Source of the DNA: Roseimaritima sediminicola
Lineage (GTDB): Bacteria > Planctomycetota > Planctomycetia > Pirellulales > Pirellulaceae
Length of the DNA: 43,046 nucleotides
Assembly (NCBI RefSeq): GCF_009618275.1
Contig: NZ_WIAD01000051.1
Location: 1 to 43,046, forward strand
Direction: 5' to 3'
Made by a program: the position numbers and the translations under genes. Positions 1 to 8,295 of the stretch are shown piece after piece (the first letter of the stretch is position 1; every line of letters starts with the position of its first letter). The notes under the pieces were generated by a model, which saw only the letters and a list, made by a program, of their open reading frames with translations, was not told where the DNA came from and did not search any database.

Positions 1-1
1 A

Positions 2-88
2 CCACTGATCACAGGCTGGAAGCCTATGCCACTGTTTAGAGGCTGGAAGCCTATGCCACTGTTCACAGGCTGGAAGCCTATGCCACTG
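2..88. repeat. Family A palindromic repeat, 3 tandem units
   Basis: Three near-identical units of about 27 bp, each holding the palindrome AGGCT-GGA-AGCCT followed by ATGCCACTG. The middle unit has TTTAG where the others have TCAC or similar before the palindrome. The same unit recurs at 20108-20207, 28808-29047, 30803-30899 and 42965-42989. The window starts inside or at the edge of this array, so its true left end is unknown. The array is untranslated as far as can be judged; it lies upstream of the secreted hypothetical gene at 192. Confidence 0.9.
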
Positions 89-191
89 CCCGACTGGGCT
101 GGACCGCGGGTGGCGAGATCTGCTAGACCCGTTCATTTGCGGTCCAGGCCCCGTGTTGCCCGGGTTTCCCCACCTACCGACCTTCGAATCC

Positions 192-956
192 ATGACCATG
201 AGACGAATCCGTCAGTTGTCTACGGCGACCCTGCTGTTTGGTGTCTTCGCTACCGTCGCTCCGGCGATCGAACCGGCTTCGCTGCCCTCCGGGCCCTCGT
301 TTCGCTTGGAAACCGAGATCTACCAGAACAAAGCCAACGAACCATCGGCGCGGCATAAGATCCTGTTCGACTCCGGCGTCATGTACGACCTGCAGGAACA
401 GGGAGGCAACGTGCACACCGTGTTCGATCCGGCGCGAGGCCGGGTCATCCTGCTGCACACCACACAACAGGTTCAGACGGAGATCTCCACACAGCACCTG
501 ATCGACATCACCGCCCAGCTGAAGGTGGCCGCCCAGCAACACGGTAAGAGCGAGTCGTTCGGGATCGATGCCGAGGTGAAGCAGACCGGCGAGGAGTACA
601 CAGTCGCCTTTGGCAATTGCCGCTACCACACGACGACGCAGCCGGCACCACGAGCGGAACTGGCGGCGGCCTACCATGAATTGACCATCTGGGCGGCTCG
701 GCTGAACGCCCTGCGCCGCGTCGGCACACCGCCCTTCGGCCGCTTGGCCCTAGGGCACAAACTCGCCGCCGATGGCCGTCTGCCGCTGGACATGACGCTT
801 TCGATCGATCGCGGCGTCAGCCAACAACACTACCGCGCCCATCACCTGTTGCTGGAACAGCTGTCGGAGCTGGATCGACGCGCGATCGCGGCCGTCGGCG
901 AACAACTAGCCAGCTTCCAAAAGGTCTCGCTGGAAGCCTTCCCCAGCGACGATTAG
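192..956 (+). CDS. Secreted hypothetical protein
   Basis: 254 residues from ATG 192 (a second ATG lies at 198; the frame stays open up to 153 but the added residues look non-coding). The N-terminus MTMRRIRQL followed by a hydrophobic stretch ending near APA-IE is a good Sec signal peptide, so the product is probably exported. The mature part has no motif I recognise; it alternates charged and hydrophobic residues, with one Cys in the centre, and resembles uncharacterised planctomycete exported proteins. It stands alone on the + strand and converges with the ACT-domain gene. Function unknown. Confidence 0.7.
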   Translation: MTMRRIRQLSTATLLFGVFATVAPAIEPASLPSGPSFRLETEIYQNKANEPSARHKILFDSGVMYDLQEQGGNVHTVFDPARGRVILLHTTQQVQTEISTQHLIDITAQLKVAAQQHGKSESFGIDAEVKQTGEEYTVAFGNCRYHTTTQPAPRAELAAAYHELTIWAARLNALRRVGTPPFGRLALGHKLAADGRLPLDMTLSIDRGVSQQHYRAHHLLLEQLSELDRRAIAAVGEQLASFQKVSLEAFPSDD

Positions 957-1024
957 TGGTTGGTCCCGATATAACGTTCGAGGAGCCGACCTCGTCAGAG
1001 ATTGGATCGAAGTAGCGGGCCGGT

Positions 1025-1048
1025 CCAAAGTCTGGCGACTTCAGCTAC
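1025..1048 (-). repeat. Family J REP-like hairpin
   Basis: Stem AAGTC / GACTT around TGGC (plus strand). On the minus strand GTAG stands three bases 5' of the hairpin (GTAG-CTG-stem). It fills the gap between two convergent genes. Compared with the copies at 14065 and 14097, one stem pair is changed on both sides (G:C to C:G), so pairing is kept. Confidence 0.75.
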
Positions 1049-1055
1049 GGGCGGC

Positions 1056-1556
1056 CTACTCGATCGTGTCGTCGTGCAGGTCATCTTCGGTGACGATGCG
1101 GAAGCCCTTGTTGTTCAGGGTTTCCATCGCCAGGTCGATGTTGTCGACCATCAGGGCGACGGCCGGTTCGCCGGTGGGTCGAGACAGCAGCGGGTAGGCC
1201 TGAATGATATTGATCTCGGCGGCCAACAGGGCCGTGCACACACGCAGCAGCGGTTGGGGCCCGTCGGGCAATTCGACTCCCAGCAAGTCCGTTTCGATGA
1301 TCGCCAACCCGGCCCGCTCGAGCAATTCGCGGCCCCGCTCACAATCGCTCAACACCAACCGCACGAAGGCGCATTCGGCCGAATCGTTGATCGACAAAGC
1401 GACCACGCGGATCCCGGTTCCCTCAAAGCGGCGAACCACTTCTAATAGTTGCCCGACGCGGTTCTCCAAAAACACGGTGAACTGCCGGATCGCTGGAAAA
1501 TCCCGTCCGCGCATGGTGCTCAGGTTGCTGTTGTCCGATCCTTCGCCAATGTTCAT
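1056..1556 (-). CDS. Tandem ACT-domain protein
   Basis: 166 residues. Two consecutive ACT-like ligand-binding modules can be seen: residues about 22-90 (FTVFLENRVGQLLEV, then VVALSINDSAECAFVRLVL) and about 95-160 (LLGVELPDGPQPLLRV... ALMVDNIDLAMETL). ACT domains bind amino acids or other small ligands and regulate metabolic enzymes; no catalytic domain is attached here, so a stand-alone sensor is likely. ATG 1556 is preferred because a weak GAGTAGG lies before it; ATG 1514 (MRGRDFP) is the alternative and would keep both domains. The TAG stop sits in GAGTAGG just before a family J hairpin. Target enzyme unknown. Confidence 0.82.
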   Translation of the reverse strand: MNIGEGSDNSNLSTMRGRDFPAIRQFTVFLENRVGQLLEVVRRFEGTGIRVVALSINDSAECAFVRLVLSDCERGRELLERAGLAIIETDLLGVELPDGPQPLLRVCTALLAAEINIIQAYPLLSRPTGEPAVALMVDNIDLAMETLNNKGFRIVTEDDLHDDTIE

Positions 1557-1652
1557 CGCCTACTCGGTCTTTGGGGGTGGTGCGGAAGGTGGCGGACAGT
1601 TTAGGCGCCGCACCGGGTGCTGGCAAATCCCATTTCTCATTGTCCTCGTCGC

Positions 1653-2045
1653 ATGCTTACCGAATTTACACTGCAGTTCCGAGTCGAATACTTCGAAACC
1701 GACGGCCAACAGCGCGTCCATCACGGCATCTATCTGAATTACTTCGAACGGGGACGGGTCGAGATGTTGCGAGCGGCCGGGATGAGTTACAAGGCGCTCG
1801 AAGCGACCGGGTTGATGTTGGTCGTCACCGAGATGAACGTGCGTTATCACGCGGCGGCGGAGTTTGACGATCTGCTGCGACTGACGACTCGCGTGCTGGC
1901 GGCCAAAGGCGTACGAATGCGGTTCGACTACCGCCTCCAGCGCGACGACGAATTGATCGTCACCGGCGACTCGACAATCGCCTGCATCGACCGCAGCGGT
2001 CGGCCTCGCCCCTTGCCCCGCGAGCTCCGCCTGCCCCGCGGGTAA
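1653..2045 (+). CDS. Acyl-CoA thioesterase, YbgC/4HBT family
   Basis: 130 residues with a single hotdog fold. The family signature is clear: RVEYFETDGQQRVHHGIYLNYFER, where the Asp of ETD is the expected catalytic carboxylate of 4-hydroxybenzoyl-CoA/YbgC-type thioesterases, followed by VTEMNVRYHAAAEFDDLLRL. It should hydrolyse acyl-CoA or acyl-ACP thioesters in the cytoplasm; the natural substrate cannot be read from sequence. ATG 1653 is chosen because MLTEFTLQFRVEYFETD is where family members begin; an in-frame start at 1617 would add 12 unlikely residues. The TAA stop is formed by the first bases of the palindromic element at 2043. Confidence 0.88.
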   Translation: MLTEFTLQFRVEYFETDGQQRVHHGIYLNYFERGRVEMLRAAGMSYKALEATGLMLVVTEMNVRYHAAAEFDDLLRLTTRVLAAKGVRMRFDYRLQRDDELIVTGDSTIACIDRSGRPRPLPRELRLPRG

Positions 2046-2099
2046 GGTGCCAGGACTCTTTTTCGCCAGCGGGCCCCCAGAAACCGTCCCGACACCTTA
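2043..2099. repeat. Imperfect palindromic element between convergent genes
   Basis: TAAGGTGCCAGGACTC on the left pairs imperfectly with CCGTCCCGACACCTTA on the right, giving outer arms TAAGGTG / CACCTTA plus GGAC / GTCC, with CTTTTT and a GC-rich centre between. It occupies almost the whole 61-bp gap. The first three bases serve as the TAA stop of the thioesterase. It could work as a bidirectional terminator. Confidence 0.6.
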
Positions 2100-2106
2100 A
2101 ACCACC

Positions 2107-2682
2107 CTAAAATTCGGGGGAGTGGGCGCGTAGGTAGTTGACCACGTGGGGGCGGGTCATGAAGTACCACAGCAGCGCCGGATAGATCAGTCCGATACAA
2201 CCCCCGATCGTTCCGCCGACCATGCCGCCCACCGCCGCGGCCATCTGCTCTCCACCGCCCATCTGCTGCATCATAGGCACCATGATTAAGACCACGTTGA
2301 GTACCGTCCCAATCAGCCCAGACACGATCGCATAGATCGCGTAGCCGATCGAGAACTTGCGTCCCCAGTCCTTGTCATTCAACAGGCCAACTCCCGCGGC
2401 GACCAGAACGATCGTGGCCACCAGGCCCAGCGGAATCGTGACGATCGTAAAGACGCGGTAGGCGGGACTGTTCATCGGATTGTCTTCGGGCATTTCCATC
2501 CCGGCGGCCATCGGCGCAAATAAGCCGACCACCGCAACGCTCAGTCCGCAGATCCCCAAGGCACCGAAAATGATATTCAGGATGCCAAACACCGTAATCG
2601 ACGTGGGCTTGGCGGATCCAGCCGGCGGTAGGGGCGCACCGGCGACATTGGACTGATAAGGATTAGGGGGCACCTGGCTCAT
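2107..2682 (-). CDS. Hypothetical four-helix membrane protein
   Basis: 191 residues: a Pro-rich cytoplasmic-looking N-terminus (about 28 residues, PPNPYQS.. PLPPAGS) followed by four hydrophobic segments at roughly 30-58, 78-103, 115-138 and 150-172. No family motif is recognised. The ATG start overlaps the TGA stop of the upstream symporter gene by four bases (ATGA), so it is translationally coupled and the last gene of a three-gene operon. It may be an accessory protein of the symporter, but this rests only on position. Confidence 0.72.
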   Translation of the reverse strand: MSQVPPNPYQSNVAGAPLPPAGSAKPTSITVFGILNIIFGALGICGLSVAVVGLFAPMAAGMEMPEDNPMNSPAYRVFTIVTIPLGLVATIVLVAAGVGLLNDKDWGRKFSIGYAIYAIVSGLIGTVLNVVLIMVPMMQQMGGGEQMAAAVGGMVGGTIGGCIGLIYPALLWYFMTRPHVVNYLRAHSPEF

Positions 2683-4634
2683 GGCTGCGTCTCCGCTTCA
2701 GGACGATCCGACGCGGTCCACAACGAGACCACGATCAGGGTAAGAAAGGCCAGCGGGATGGTCACGATTCCCGGCTGTGTGAACGGAGCGATTGCCAGTT
2801 CCGGATCCAGCCCGTAGACCTGCTTGTAGGTGTCGCTGCTGAGCAGGATCCAGCCCAGTGAGCTGACCATTCCGACGATCACGCTGGCGATCACGCCCTG
2901 GCGCGTTGTGCGTTTCCAGAACAGCAGCATCACTAGGGCCGGCAGATTGGCGCTGGCCGCCACACTGAACGCCCAGCCCACCAAATAGCTGACATTCATC
3001 TTCTGAAACGCAATCCCTAGGGCGATCGCGATGGCTCCGACGACGATGGCCGCGGTCTTGGCGACTCGCACCTGCTGGGCGTCGGTCATCTTCAGCCCCC
3101 AGTAACCGCTGAGCAGGTCGTGGGCCACCGCGCCACTGGACGCCAGAATCAGCCCGCTGACCGTCCCCAGCACGGTCGTAAACGCGATGGCCGAGATCAC
3201 CGCGAACAACCACTGGCTGATACTGCGTGCCAACAGCGGCGCGGCGAGGTTATTCGATTGGACATCCAGCGCGCCGCTGGTCATCGCCCCCAGTCCCAGA
3301 TACAGCGTCAGCACATAGAAGATGCCGATGCTGGCGATCCCCACGATCGTGCTCTTGCGGGCCGCGGCTCCATCCTTGACGGTGTAGTAGCGGATCAGGA
3401 TATGAGGCAGCGAGGCGGTGCCACAGAACAAGGCCAGCATCAGGGACAAAAAGTTCACGCGGTCGCGTATTAATTTCCCTGGATCGTCGGTGGATTCGCC
3501 TCGGATGCCCGCGAACTTCGGGTGCTCGCCAGGTCGCAGCACCCGGCTGCCGTCGGTGGGCTTCTGATAATAGATCGTCGTCGACGTGCCGTCGCCGTGC
3601 CACACGGTCCAGTCACCCCACAGCACCAGTTTGCTGTCCTGCAGGACGTGAAAGAATTCCAGCGGGCCGACCGAACCGGTCGCCTGCTGGCCATCGGGCA
3701 ATTCGGTGACGTGTCCGACCGGATGCAGCACGCGTTGACCCTCCTCTTCGCCCAGGGGCAGGCCGCCGATCAACGTCGCTCCGTCCAGGTCGGTCACGCT
3801 TTGGGCTTCGTGCAGGATGGTTCCCTGATCGGTCGAGTGCAGGGAGTACACCGTGTAACCGCCGTCTTCGTCGCGGAGCCGGACCACGGGGAATTCCTGC
3901 CAGCCATCGTCGGCCGGCAATACGGCTCGACCATCGATCGATTCGGCCTCCAGCTCCGCATCGCTCAGCGGTCCGATCACTTGCAGGGCGTGGCCATCGA
4001 CGCCGCCGGGTTGGACCTCGAAACCGCGTGAGAGCACCATCACGGTCAGCACCAAACTGAACACCACCAGCAGCGAGCCCTTTAGAAACTGGACCCAGGT
4101 GGTCGAAACCATGCCGGCGGTGATCACGATCAAGATAACCACCGCGCCGACCATGACCACACCCGCCCAGTACGGCAGCCCCATCAGCGGCTGGATCAAC
4201 GTACCGGCGCCGACCATCTGTGGGATCAGATAGAAGATGCTGACCGCCAGGGTACTGATGCCAGCGGCCAGCTTGATCCCCGGCGAATTGAATCTGCTGT
4301 CCAGAGCATCGGCGAAGGTAAATTTCCCCAAACGCTTCATCGGCTCGGCGATCACGAACAGGGCGACGACCCAGCCGGCCAGGTAACCGATCGAGTACAG
4401 GAAACCGTCGTAGCCGTAGGCGGCGATCATCCCGCAGATGCCCAGGAAGGACGCGGCGGACAGGTAATCGCCGGCGAAGGCGATGCCATTGACCGCCCAG
4501 GGAATCTGGCCGTGAGCGGCGAAGAACCCGGCCGAGGAAGTGGCTTTGCGGCCCAGATAGAAACTCAGCCCCACGGTGCCCAGCACGAAAACGACGAAGA
4601 TCGCCACCGTCTCGAAGGAATACTCGTAGATCAT
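2679..4634 (-). CDS. Sodium:solute symporter, acetate permease (ActP)-like
   Basis: 651 residues. Family features of the SSS superfamily, ActP branch, are plain: GRKATSSAGFFAAHGQIPWAVNGIAFAGDYLSAASFLG near the N-terminus, AEPMKRLGKFTFADAL, then later VNFLSLMLALFCGTASLPH and VGWAFSVAASANLPAL. It should import acetate or another short monocarboxylate with Na+ across the inner membrane. It is about 100 residues longer than typical ActP: an extra hydrophilic segment at about 205-390 (GWQEFPVVRL..., WGDWTVWHGDGTST) lies between membrane helices. It overlaps both neighbours by ATGA and follows a DUF485 gene, the usual actP partner, which supports the call. Substrate remains inferred. Confidence 0.88.
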   Translation of the reverse strand: MIYEYSFETVAIFVVFVLGTVGLSFYLGRKATSSAGFFAAHGQIPWAVNGIAFAGDYLSAASFLGICGMIAAYGYDGFLYSIGYLAGWVVALFVIAEPMKRLGKFTFADALDSRFNSPGIKLAAGISTLAVSIFYLIPQMVGAGTLIQPLMGLPYWAGVVMVGAVVILIVITAGMVSTTWVQFLKGSLLVVFSLVLTVMVLSRGFEVQPGGVDGHALQVIGPLSDAELEAESIDGRAVLPADDGWQEFPVVRLRDEDGGYTVYSLHSTDQGTILHEAQSVTDLDGATLIGGLPLGEEEGQRVLHPVGHVTELPDGQQATGSVGPLEFFHVLQDSKLVLWGDWTVWHGDGTSTTIYYQKPTDGSRVLRPGEHPKFAGIRGESTDDPGKLIRDRVNFLSLMLALFCGTASLPHILIRYYTVKDGAAARKSTIVGIASIGIFYVLTLYLGLGAMTSGALDVQSNNLAAPLLARSISQWLFAVISAIAFTTVLGTVSGLILASSGAVAHDLLSGYWGLKMTDAQQVRVAKTAAIVVGAIAIALGIAFQKMNVSYLVGWAFSVAASANLPALVMLLFWKRTTRQGVIASVIVGMVSSLGWILLSSDTYKQVYGLDPELAIAPFTQPGIVTIPLAFLTLIVVSLWTASDRPEAETQP

Positions 4635-4942
4635 ACTCGCTCCTCCGGTTCAGCCGCTTCGCGGCGGCACATCACGCCGTACAACATGGCCAGCACGAAC
4701 GCGGCGATGATCAAGCCAAAGCCGTACAGGATCGCCAGGTTCAATCCGCCCAGCGGACGCCATTCCATCACCGTCGGCGAGAAAGCGCACAGCATCATGA
4801 AGCCCACATACAGAACCAGGTAGACGGCAAACAGCCACCATCCCAGGCGTTGGTTATAGGTCCGGTTATCGTTTGCCACCATCTTTGCCATTCGCCAAGC
4901 CACCTGGGGCCACCACGACGACTCCGGGCGTTCCCAAGACAA
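4631..4942 (-). CDS. DUF485 membrane protein (YjcH-like), symporter partner
   Basis: 103 residues with two membrane helices (about 33-53 and 68-90) and the DUF485 pattern NQRLGWWLFAVYLVLYVGFM ... GGLNLAILYGFGLIIAAFVLAMLYG. In many bacteria such a protein (YjcH) is encoded directly before the acetate permease, as here, with an ATGA overlap. It probably assists or stabilises the symporter. ATG 4942 is the longest start; ATGs at codons 18 and 21 would remove a Trp-rich leader that is unusual for the family, so the true start may be 4891 or 4882. Confidence 0.82.
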   Translation of the reverse strand: MSWERPESSWWPQVAWRMAKMVANDNRTYNQRLGWWLFAVYLVLYVGFMMLCAFSPTVMEWRPLGGLNLAILYGFGLIIAAFVLAMLYGVMCRREAAEPEERV

Positions 4943-5086
4943 GTCATTCGCGGTACTGTGCTTCAGTGGTTCTCTCTGGCGTCCCTGTTCACGAGTGTTG
5001 AAAGTTTATGAGGATCGAAAGTTGCGAGCCCTTATTGTGTTTGCCCGAGTGTAACAAGTAAACGAGCCCAGGTTGATCTTCGGAAC

Positions 5087-6121
5087 ATGTCTTCTTCTTC
5101 TCGATACGATCGCCAACGTCGTTTTGCACCGATTGGCGAAGCTGGACAGGCGCGTCTGAGCAAGAGCCACGTGGCTGTGCTGGGCTGTGGAGCCCTGGGC
5201 AGCGTGGCCGCGGAGATTTTGGCGCGGGCCGGCGTGGGCACGCTGACGTTGATCGACCGCGACACCGTCGAATGGTCCAACCTCCAGCGACAAGCCCTGT
5301 ACACCGAAGCGGACGCGGAGGCGGGCCGCGCCAAAGCCGACGCGGCGTGCGAGCACCTGAAAACGATCAACAGTTCGATCACCTACCACGCCCACGCCGT
5401 GGACGTGACAGCGGAGAACATCGCCGAGCTGCTGAGGGATGCAGATTTTGTGGTCGACGGCAGCGACAACTTCGGCATCCGCTTCCTCCTGAACGACTAC
5501 TCCTTGGAGCGTTCGCTGCCTTGGGTGCATGGCGGCTGTCTGGGGGCGACCGGCCAAGTGGCGTTGTTCAGCGGCATGGGCCAGCCCTGTTTCCGTTGTC
5601 TGGTCCCGGCTCCGCCGGATGCCGCTTCGGTGGAAACCTGCGAGACGGCTGGCGTCGTCGGCGCCGCGACGCACTCGATCGCCAGTCTCGAAGCGATGGA
5701 AGCGATCCGGCACCTGACGATGCCGGAAAAACCCGCCGCTCCTCCGCCGGTCTTGTCGCTGGACTTTTGGAACCACCGGGTTCGCCAAATCAAAATCCCG
5801 CGATCCCGCTGCCCGGCCTGCAGCGACGGACATCGCGATTTTCTGTACGGCGATCTGGCCGCTGCCGCCGACCGCAGCGCCGTGCTGTGCGGCAGGAATG
5901 CCGTCCAGGTGCAGGGCGAGAACCGCAACAAATTGGATCTGGTGCACATGGCGGAGCGTTGGCAGACGCTGGGTGCTGTCGACCAGAACGCCTTCTTCGT
6001 GCGTTTGCATCTGCCCGATCAATACAGCGTAACGCTGTTTCGCGATGGGCGGGCGATCATCACCGGAACCGAAGACTTGAGCGCCGCCCGCAGCTTGTAC
6101 GCACGCTACGTAGGAGGGTAA
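5087..6121 (+). CDS. E1-like adenylyltransferase, MoeB/ThiF/HesA family
   Basis: 344 residues. The ATP-binding loop GCGALG is at 33-38, followed by LIDRDTVEWSNLQRQ with the Arg and Asp used in nucleotide and Mg binding. Four zinc cysteines form two pairs: CFRC at 168/171 and CPAC at 242/245. TCETAGVVG around Cys185 matches the active-site region of MoeB and ThiF. These enzymes adenylate the C-terminus of a small sulfur carrier (MoaD or ThiS). The 65-residue C-terminal part ending FRDGRAIITGTEDLSAARSLYARYVGG is common in this branch. Because moaC starts four bases after its stop, a role in molybdenum cofactor synthesis (MoeB) is more likely than thiamine, but this is inferred from context. Confidence 0.85.
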   Translation: MSSSSRYDRQRRFAPIGEAGQARLSKSHVAVLGCGALGSVAAEILARAGVGTLTLIDRDTVEWSNLQRQALYTEADAEAGRAKADAACEHLKTINSSITYHAHAVDVTAENIAELLRDADFVVDGSDNFGIRFLLNDYSLERSLPWVHGGCLGATGQVALFSGMGQPCFRCLVPAPPDAASVETCETAGVVGAATHSIASLEAMEAIRHLTMPEKPAAPPPVLSLDFWNHRVRQIKIPRSRCPACSDGHRDFLYGDLAAAADRSAVLCGRNAVQVQGENRNKLDLVHMAERWQTLGAVDQNAFFVRLHLPDQYSVTLFRDGRAIITGTEDLSAARSLYARYVGG

Positions 6122-6125
6122 CCCC

Positions 6126-6605
6126 ATCAGTTCGACGCATTTCAATTCCGACGGCGAAGCCCGCATGGTGGACGTCAGCCAAAAACCCACGACCACCCGC
6201 GCGGCCACGGCCGAAGCCTGCATCGTGATGCTGGCCGGCACGCTGGAGATGATCCAGCGGGGCACGCACAAGAAAGGCGACGTCCTGGCCGTCGCGAGGT
6301 TGGCGGCGATCATGGCCACCAAACAGACGCAGCAATTAATTCCGCTGTGTCACGCGATCCCGATCGAAGCGGTCGAGGTGACCTTTACGCCCGACACGGA
6401 AACCGCTCTCTTGGCCTGCCGGGTCACCGTTCGCACCACTGCCAAAACGGGCGTGGAGATGGAAGCGATGACCGGAGCCGCCATGGCCGCCTTGACGGTC
6501 TATGACATGTGCAAATCCGTGGACCGAGACATGGAAGTCCGAGCCGTGCGGTTGCTTGCCAAGACCGGCGGCAAGAGCGGCGATTACCAACGAGACAGCG
6601 ATTAG
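6126..6605 (+). CDS. moaC: Cyclic pyranopterin monophosphate synthase MoaC, apparent ATC start
   Basis: MoaC makes cyclic pyranopterin monophosphate from 3',8-cyclo-GTP in molybdenum cofactor synthesis. Family blocks are all present: HFNSDGEARMVDVS, KKGDVLAVARLAAIMATK, LIPLCHAIPIEAVEV, KTGVEMEAMTGAAMAAL, DMCKSVDRDM and KTGGKSGDY. The first ATG (6165) would cut off the conserved THFNSDGEAR lead. Upstream the frame is open only to a TAG at 6111 and has no ATG, GTG or TTG. A perfect AGGAGG (6112-6117) lies eight bases before ATC 6126, which gives a 159-residue protein, close to the usual 160. I therefore place the start at ATC; a sequencing error or base change from ATG is the alternative. The stop overlaps the convergent oxidoreductase stop. 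Confidence 0.85.
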   Translation: MSSTHFNSDGEARMVDVSQKPTTTRAATAEACIVMLAGTLEMIQRGTHKKGDVLAVARLAAIMATKQTQQLIPLCHAIPIEAVEVTFTPDTETALLACRVTVRTTAKTGVEMEAMTGAAMAALTVYDMCKSVDRDMEVRAVRLLAKTGGKSGDYQRDSD

Positions 6606-8116
6606 ACCTTGTCGCCGGTGGGGCAAACGAACGGCGCACGATACTCCCGCGTCAGCATTTCGTTGGCCGCATCGTTGTTGGTAAAGCGTTCGCTGTCCGG
6701 ATCGAACTCCAACATCGGGCCCAGCGACAGCGGCGTCGCTTCCAGATCCACGCCGTTGTCACGCAGATGCTGGACGGTTCGTTTCAGCGTTGCTTCGTCA
6801 TCATCCAGACTGGGGATCGTGTTCAGGGCGGCCGAAATTTCATCGGGCGATGCCGCGTTGGATTCACCCAAGTAGTAGGAAATATTGCCCAGGTGGCTCA
6901 GTCCTGCCGACAGGTGTCCGCACAGCGCGTCCGAGGAAAGGCTGCTCGCATCGCGGGAGAAGCAACCGTCGACAAAGTTGTCGAAGTGATCCGCACCGCC
7001 ACCGAACGTTTTGATCTCGTTCAGGTCCTTGTCATAAGCCACACAGCGATTGTAGCTCAGCTGGGCCAGATAGCCTTCGGTGCCATAGAAGACGACGCCG
7101 ATCTTGTTTCCACGCGTGCTCTGGAACAACCGGTTCAGCAGTTCGTCGGCCGAATTATCGACGCTCAGGCCGCGGGTTTCAAAGACCATGCACTTGTCGC
7201 CATAGTCGAAGACGGTGACTTCGGTGTTGGGCGTATCGCCGGCATCGACGTAATTGGGGTCTTTGCGTTCGGCCTTGTAACCCAGGCGTCCGCCGTAGGT
7301 CAGGATCCGATTGGGATGGCGTTCGACACCCAGCCCCCAGCGGGCGATGTCGGTTTGGTGGGGACCTTGGTTGCCCGAGTCGCCATTGCCGTACAAGCGT
7401 TGCCAGTGCCAATCGTAATGGAACCGCTGGCGCGTCAGCTTGGGATCGGTGTACGGTGCCGGGCCGCTCCAGAGGTTAAAGTCGACATTGTCCGGGATCT
7501 TGTAATCTCCCAGCGGGCCAATGGACTTACGGCGTTTGTAGCACAGACCGCGGGCGAAGCGGACATCGCCGATGCCGCCCTCGTGCAACCATTTCATCGC
7601 CTTGGCGACCGCCGGTTGGCTGCGGCACTGGGTGCCGACCTGACAAATGCGGTTGTATTTCTTAGCCGCTTCGACCAGGGCCCGGCCTTCGGCGATGTTG
7701 TGGCAAATCGGTTTTTCGATGTAGGCGTCTTTGCCCGCCTGCATCGCCCACACGCCACACAGGGCGTGCCAGTGATTGGGCGTCGCGGTGCTGATCGCGT
7801 CGACGCTTTTGTCGTCGAAGACGCGCCGCATGTCCGCAACCACTTCGGGACGGCTGCCCTGAACCTTCTCGATCTGGTCGGCGCGGTTCTTGGAGTGCGC
7901 CGGATCGATGTCAACGACGTAGGTGATTCGCGTATTGGGGTTCTTCAGGAATGCGTTCACGTGGGACCCCGCGCGGCCGCCCGCGCCGATGATCGCGACA
8001 CTCATCTGTTCATTGGCCGACTGAGCCCAACCACGAACGGGAGCCGCCGCGAGGGCAGCGGTTGCCGACGAGGCCATCAGGAAGTGACGCCGATTCAAAT
8101 GCTTGGCAGAAGCCAT
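6602..8116 (-). CDS. Gfo/Idh/MocA family oxidoreductase, Tat-type signal
   Basis: 504 residues. NRRHFLMASSATAALAAAPV is a twin-arginine-like signal, then SVAIIGAGGRAGSHVNAF gives the NAD(P)-binding Rossmann loop near residue 44, and AYIEKPICHN (about 138) is the EKP motif of the family. The C-terminal half is the usual alpha/beta domain. Such exported Gfo/Idh/MocA proteins are very abundant in planctomycetes and are thought to act on sugars or inositols, but the substrate here is unknown. ATG 8116 is chosen because CCTCCGGAG/GGAG lies before it and the signal starts there; the frame remains open to 8161. It ends in a four-base convergent overlap with moaC. A TGTTAGAAT extended -10 lies about 80 bases upstream. 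Confidence 0.9.
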   Translation of the reverse strand: MASAKHLNRRHFLMASSATAALAAAPVRGWAQSANEQMSVAIIGAGGRAGSHVNAFLKNPNTRITYVVDIDPAHSKNRADQIEKVQGSRPEVVADMRRVFDDKSVDAISTATPNHWHALCGVWAMQAGKDAYIEKPICHNIAEGRALVEAAKKYNRICQVGTQCRSQPAVAKAMKWLHEGGIGDVRFARGLCYKRRKSIGPLGDYKIPDNVDFNLWSGPAPYTDPKLTRQRFHYDWHWQRLYGNGDSGNQGPHQTDIARWGLGVERHPNRILTYGGRLGYKAERKDPNYVDAGDTPNTEVTVFDYGDKCMVFETRGLSVDNSADELLNRLFQSTRGNKIGVVFYGTEGYLAQLSYNRCVAYDKDLNEIKTFGGGADHFDNFVDGCFSRDASSLSSDALCGHLSAGLSHLGNISYYLGESNAASPDEISAALNTIPSLDDDEATLKRTVQHLRDNGVDLEATPLSLGPMLEFDPDSERFTNNDAANEMLTREYRAPFVCPTGDKV

Positions 8117-8195
8117 ACTCAACTCCGGAGGGAAATTTGGTGGGAAGGCGGGTTCGGGCAAGCCAAACCGAATTCGGATAGATTAAGAAGCGGCT

Positions 8196-8204
8196 ATTCT
8201 AACA
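8196..8204 (-). promoter_or_regulatory. Extended -10 promoter element for the oxidoreductase gene
   Basis: Reads TGTTAGAAT on the minus strand, a TGn-type extended -10. The same nine bases occur before the RNase P RNA (27748) and the Nudix gene (34058). No convincing -35 is seen. It would give a leader of roughly 70 bases. Confidence 0.45.
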
Positions 8205-8295
8205 CAGAACCGCCGGCAAGGGACCACAACCGCCCGTAATCAGCACGCGGCACCGGCCCCCGCTCCGGTTCGCTTCTCCTCGTTATGGGTACCGG

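Noticed and set aside
170-200. tRNA T-arm-like TTCGAATCC
   Set aside because: No matching stem, no acceptor helix and no other arms; no tRNA gene was recognised in the window.
6509-8239. 576-codon frame opposite the oxidoreductase
   Set aside because: No family motifs, and it is fully antisense to the well-supported Gfo/Idh/MocA gene.
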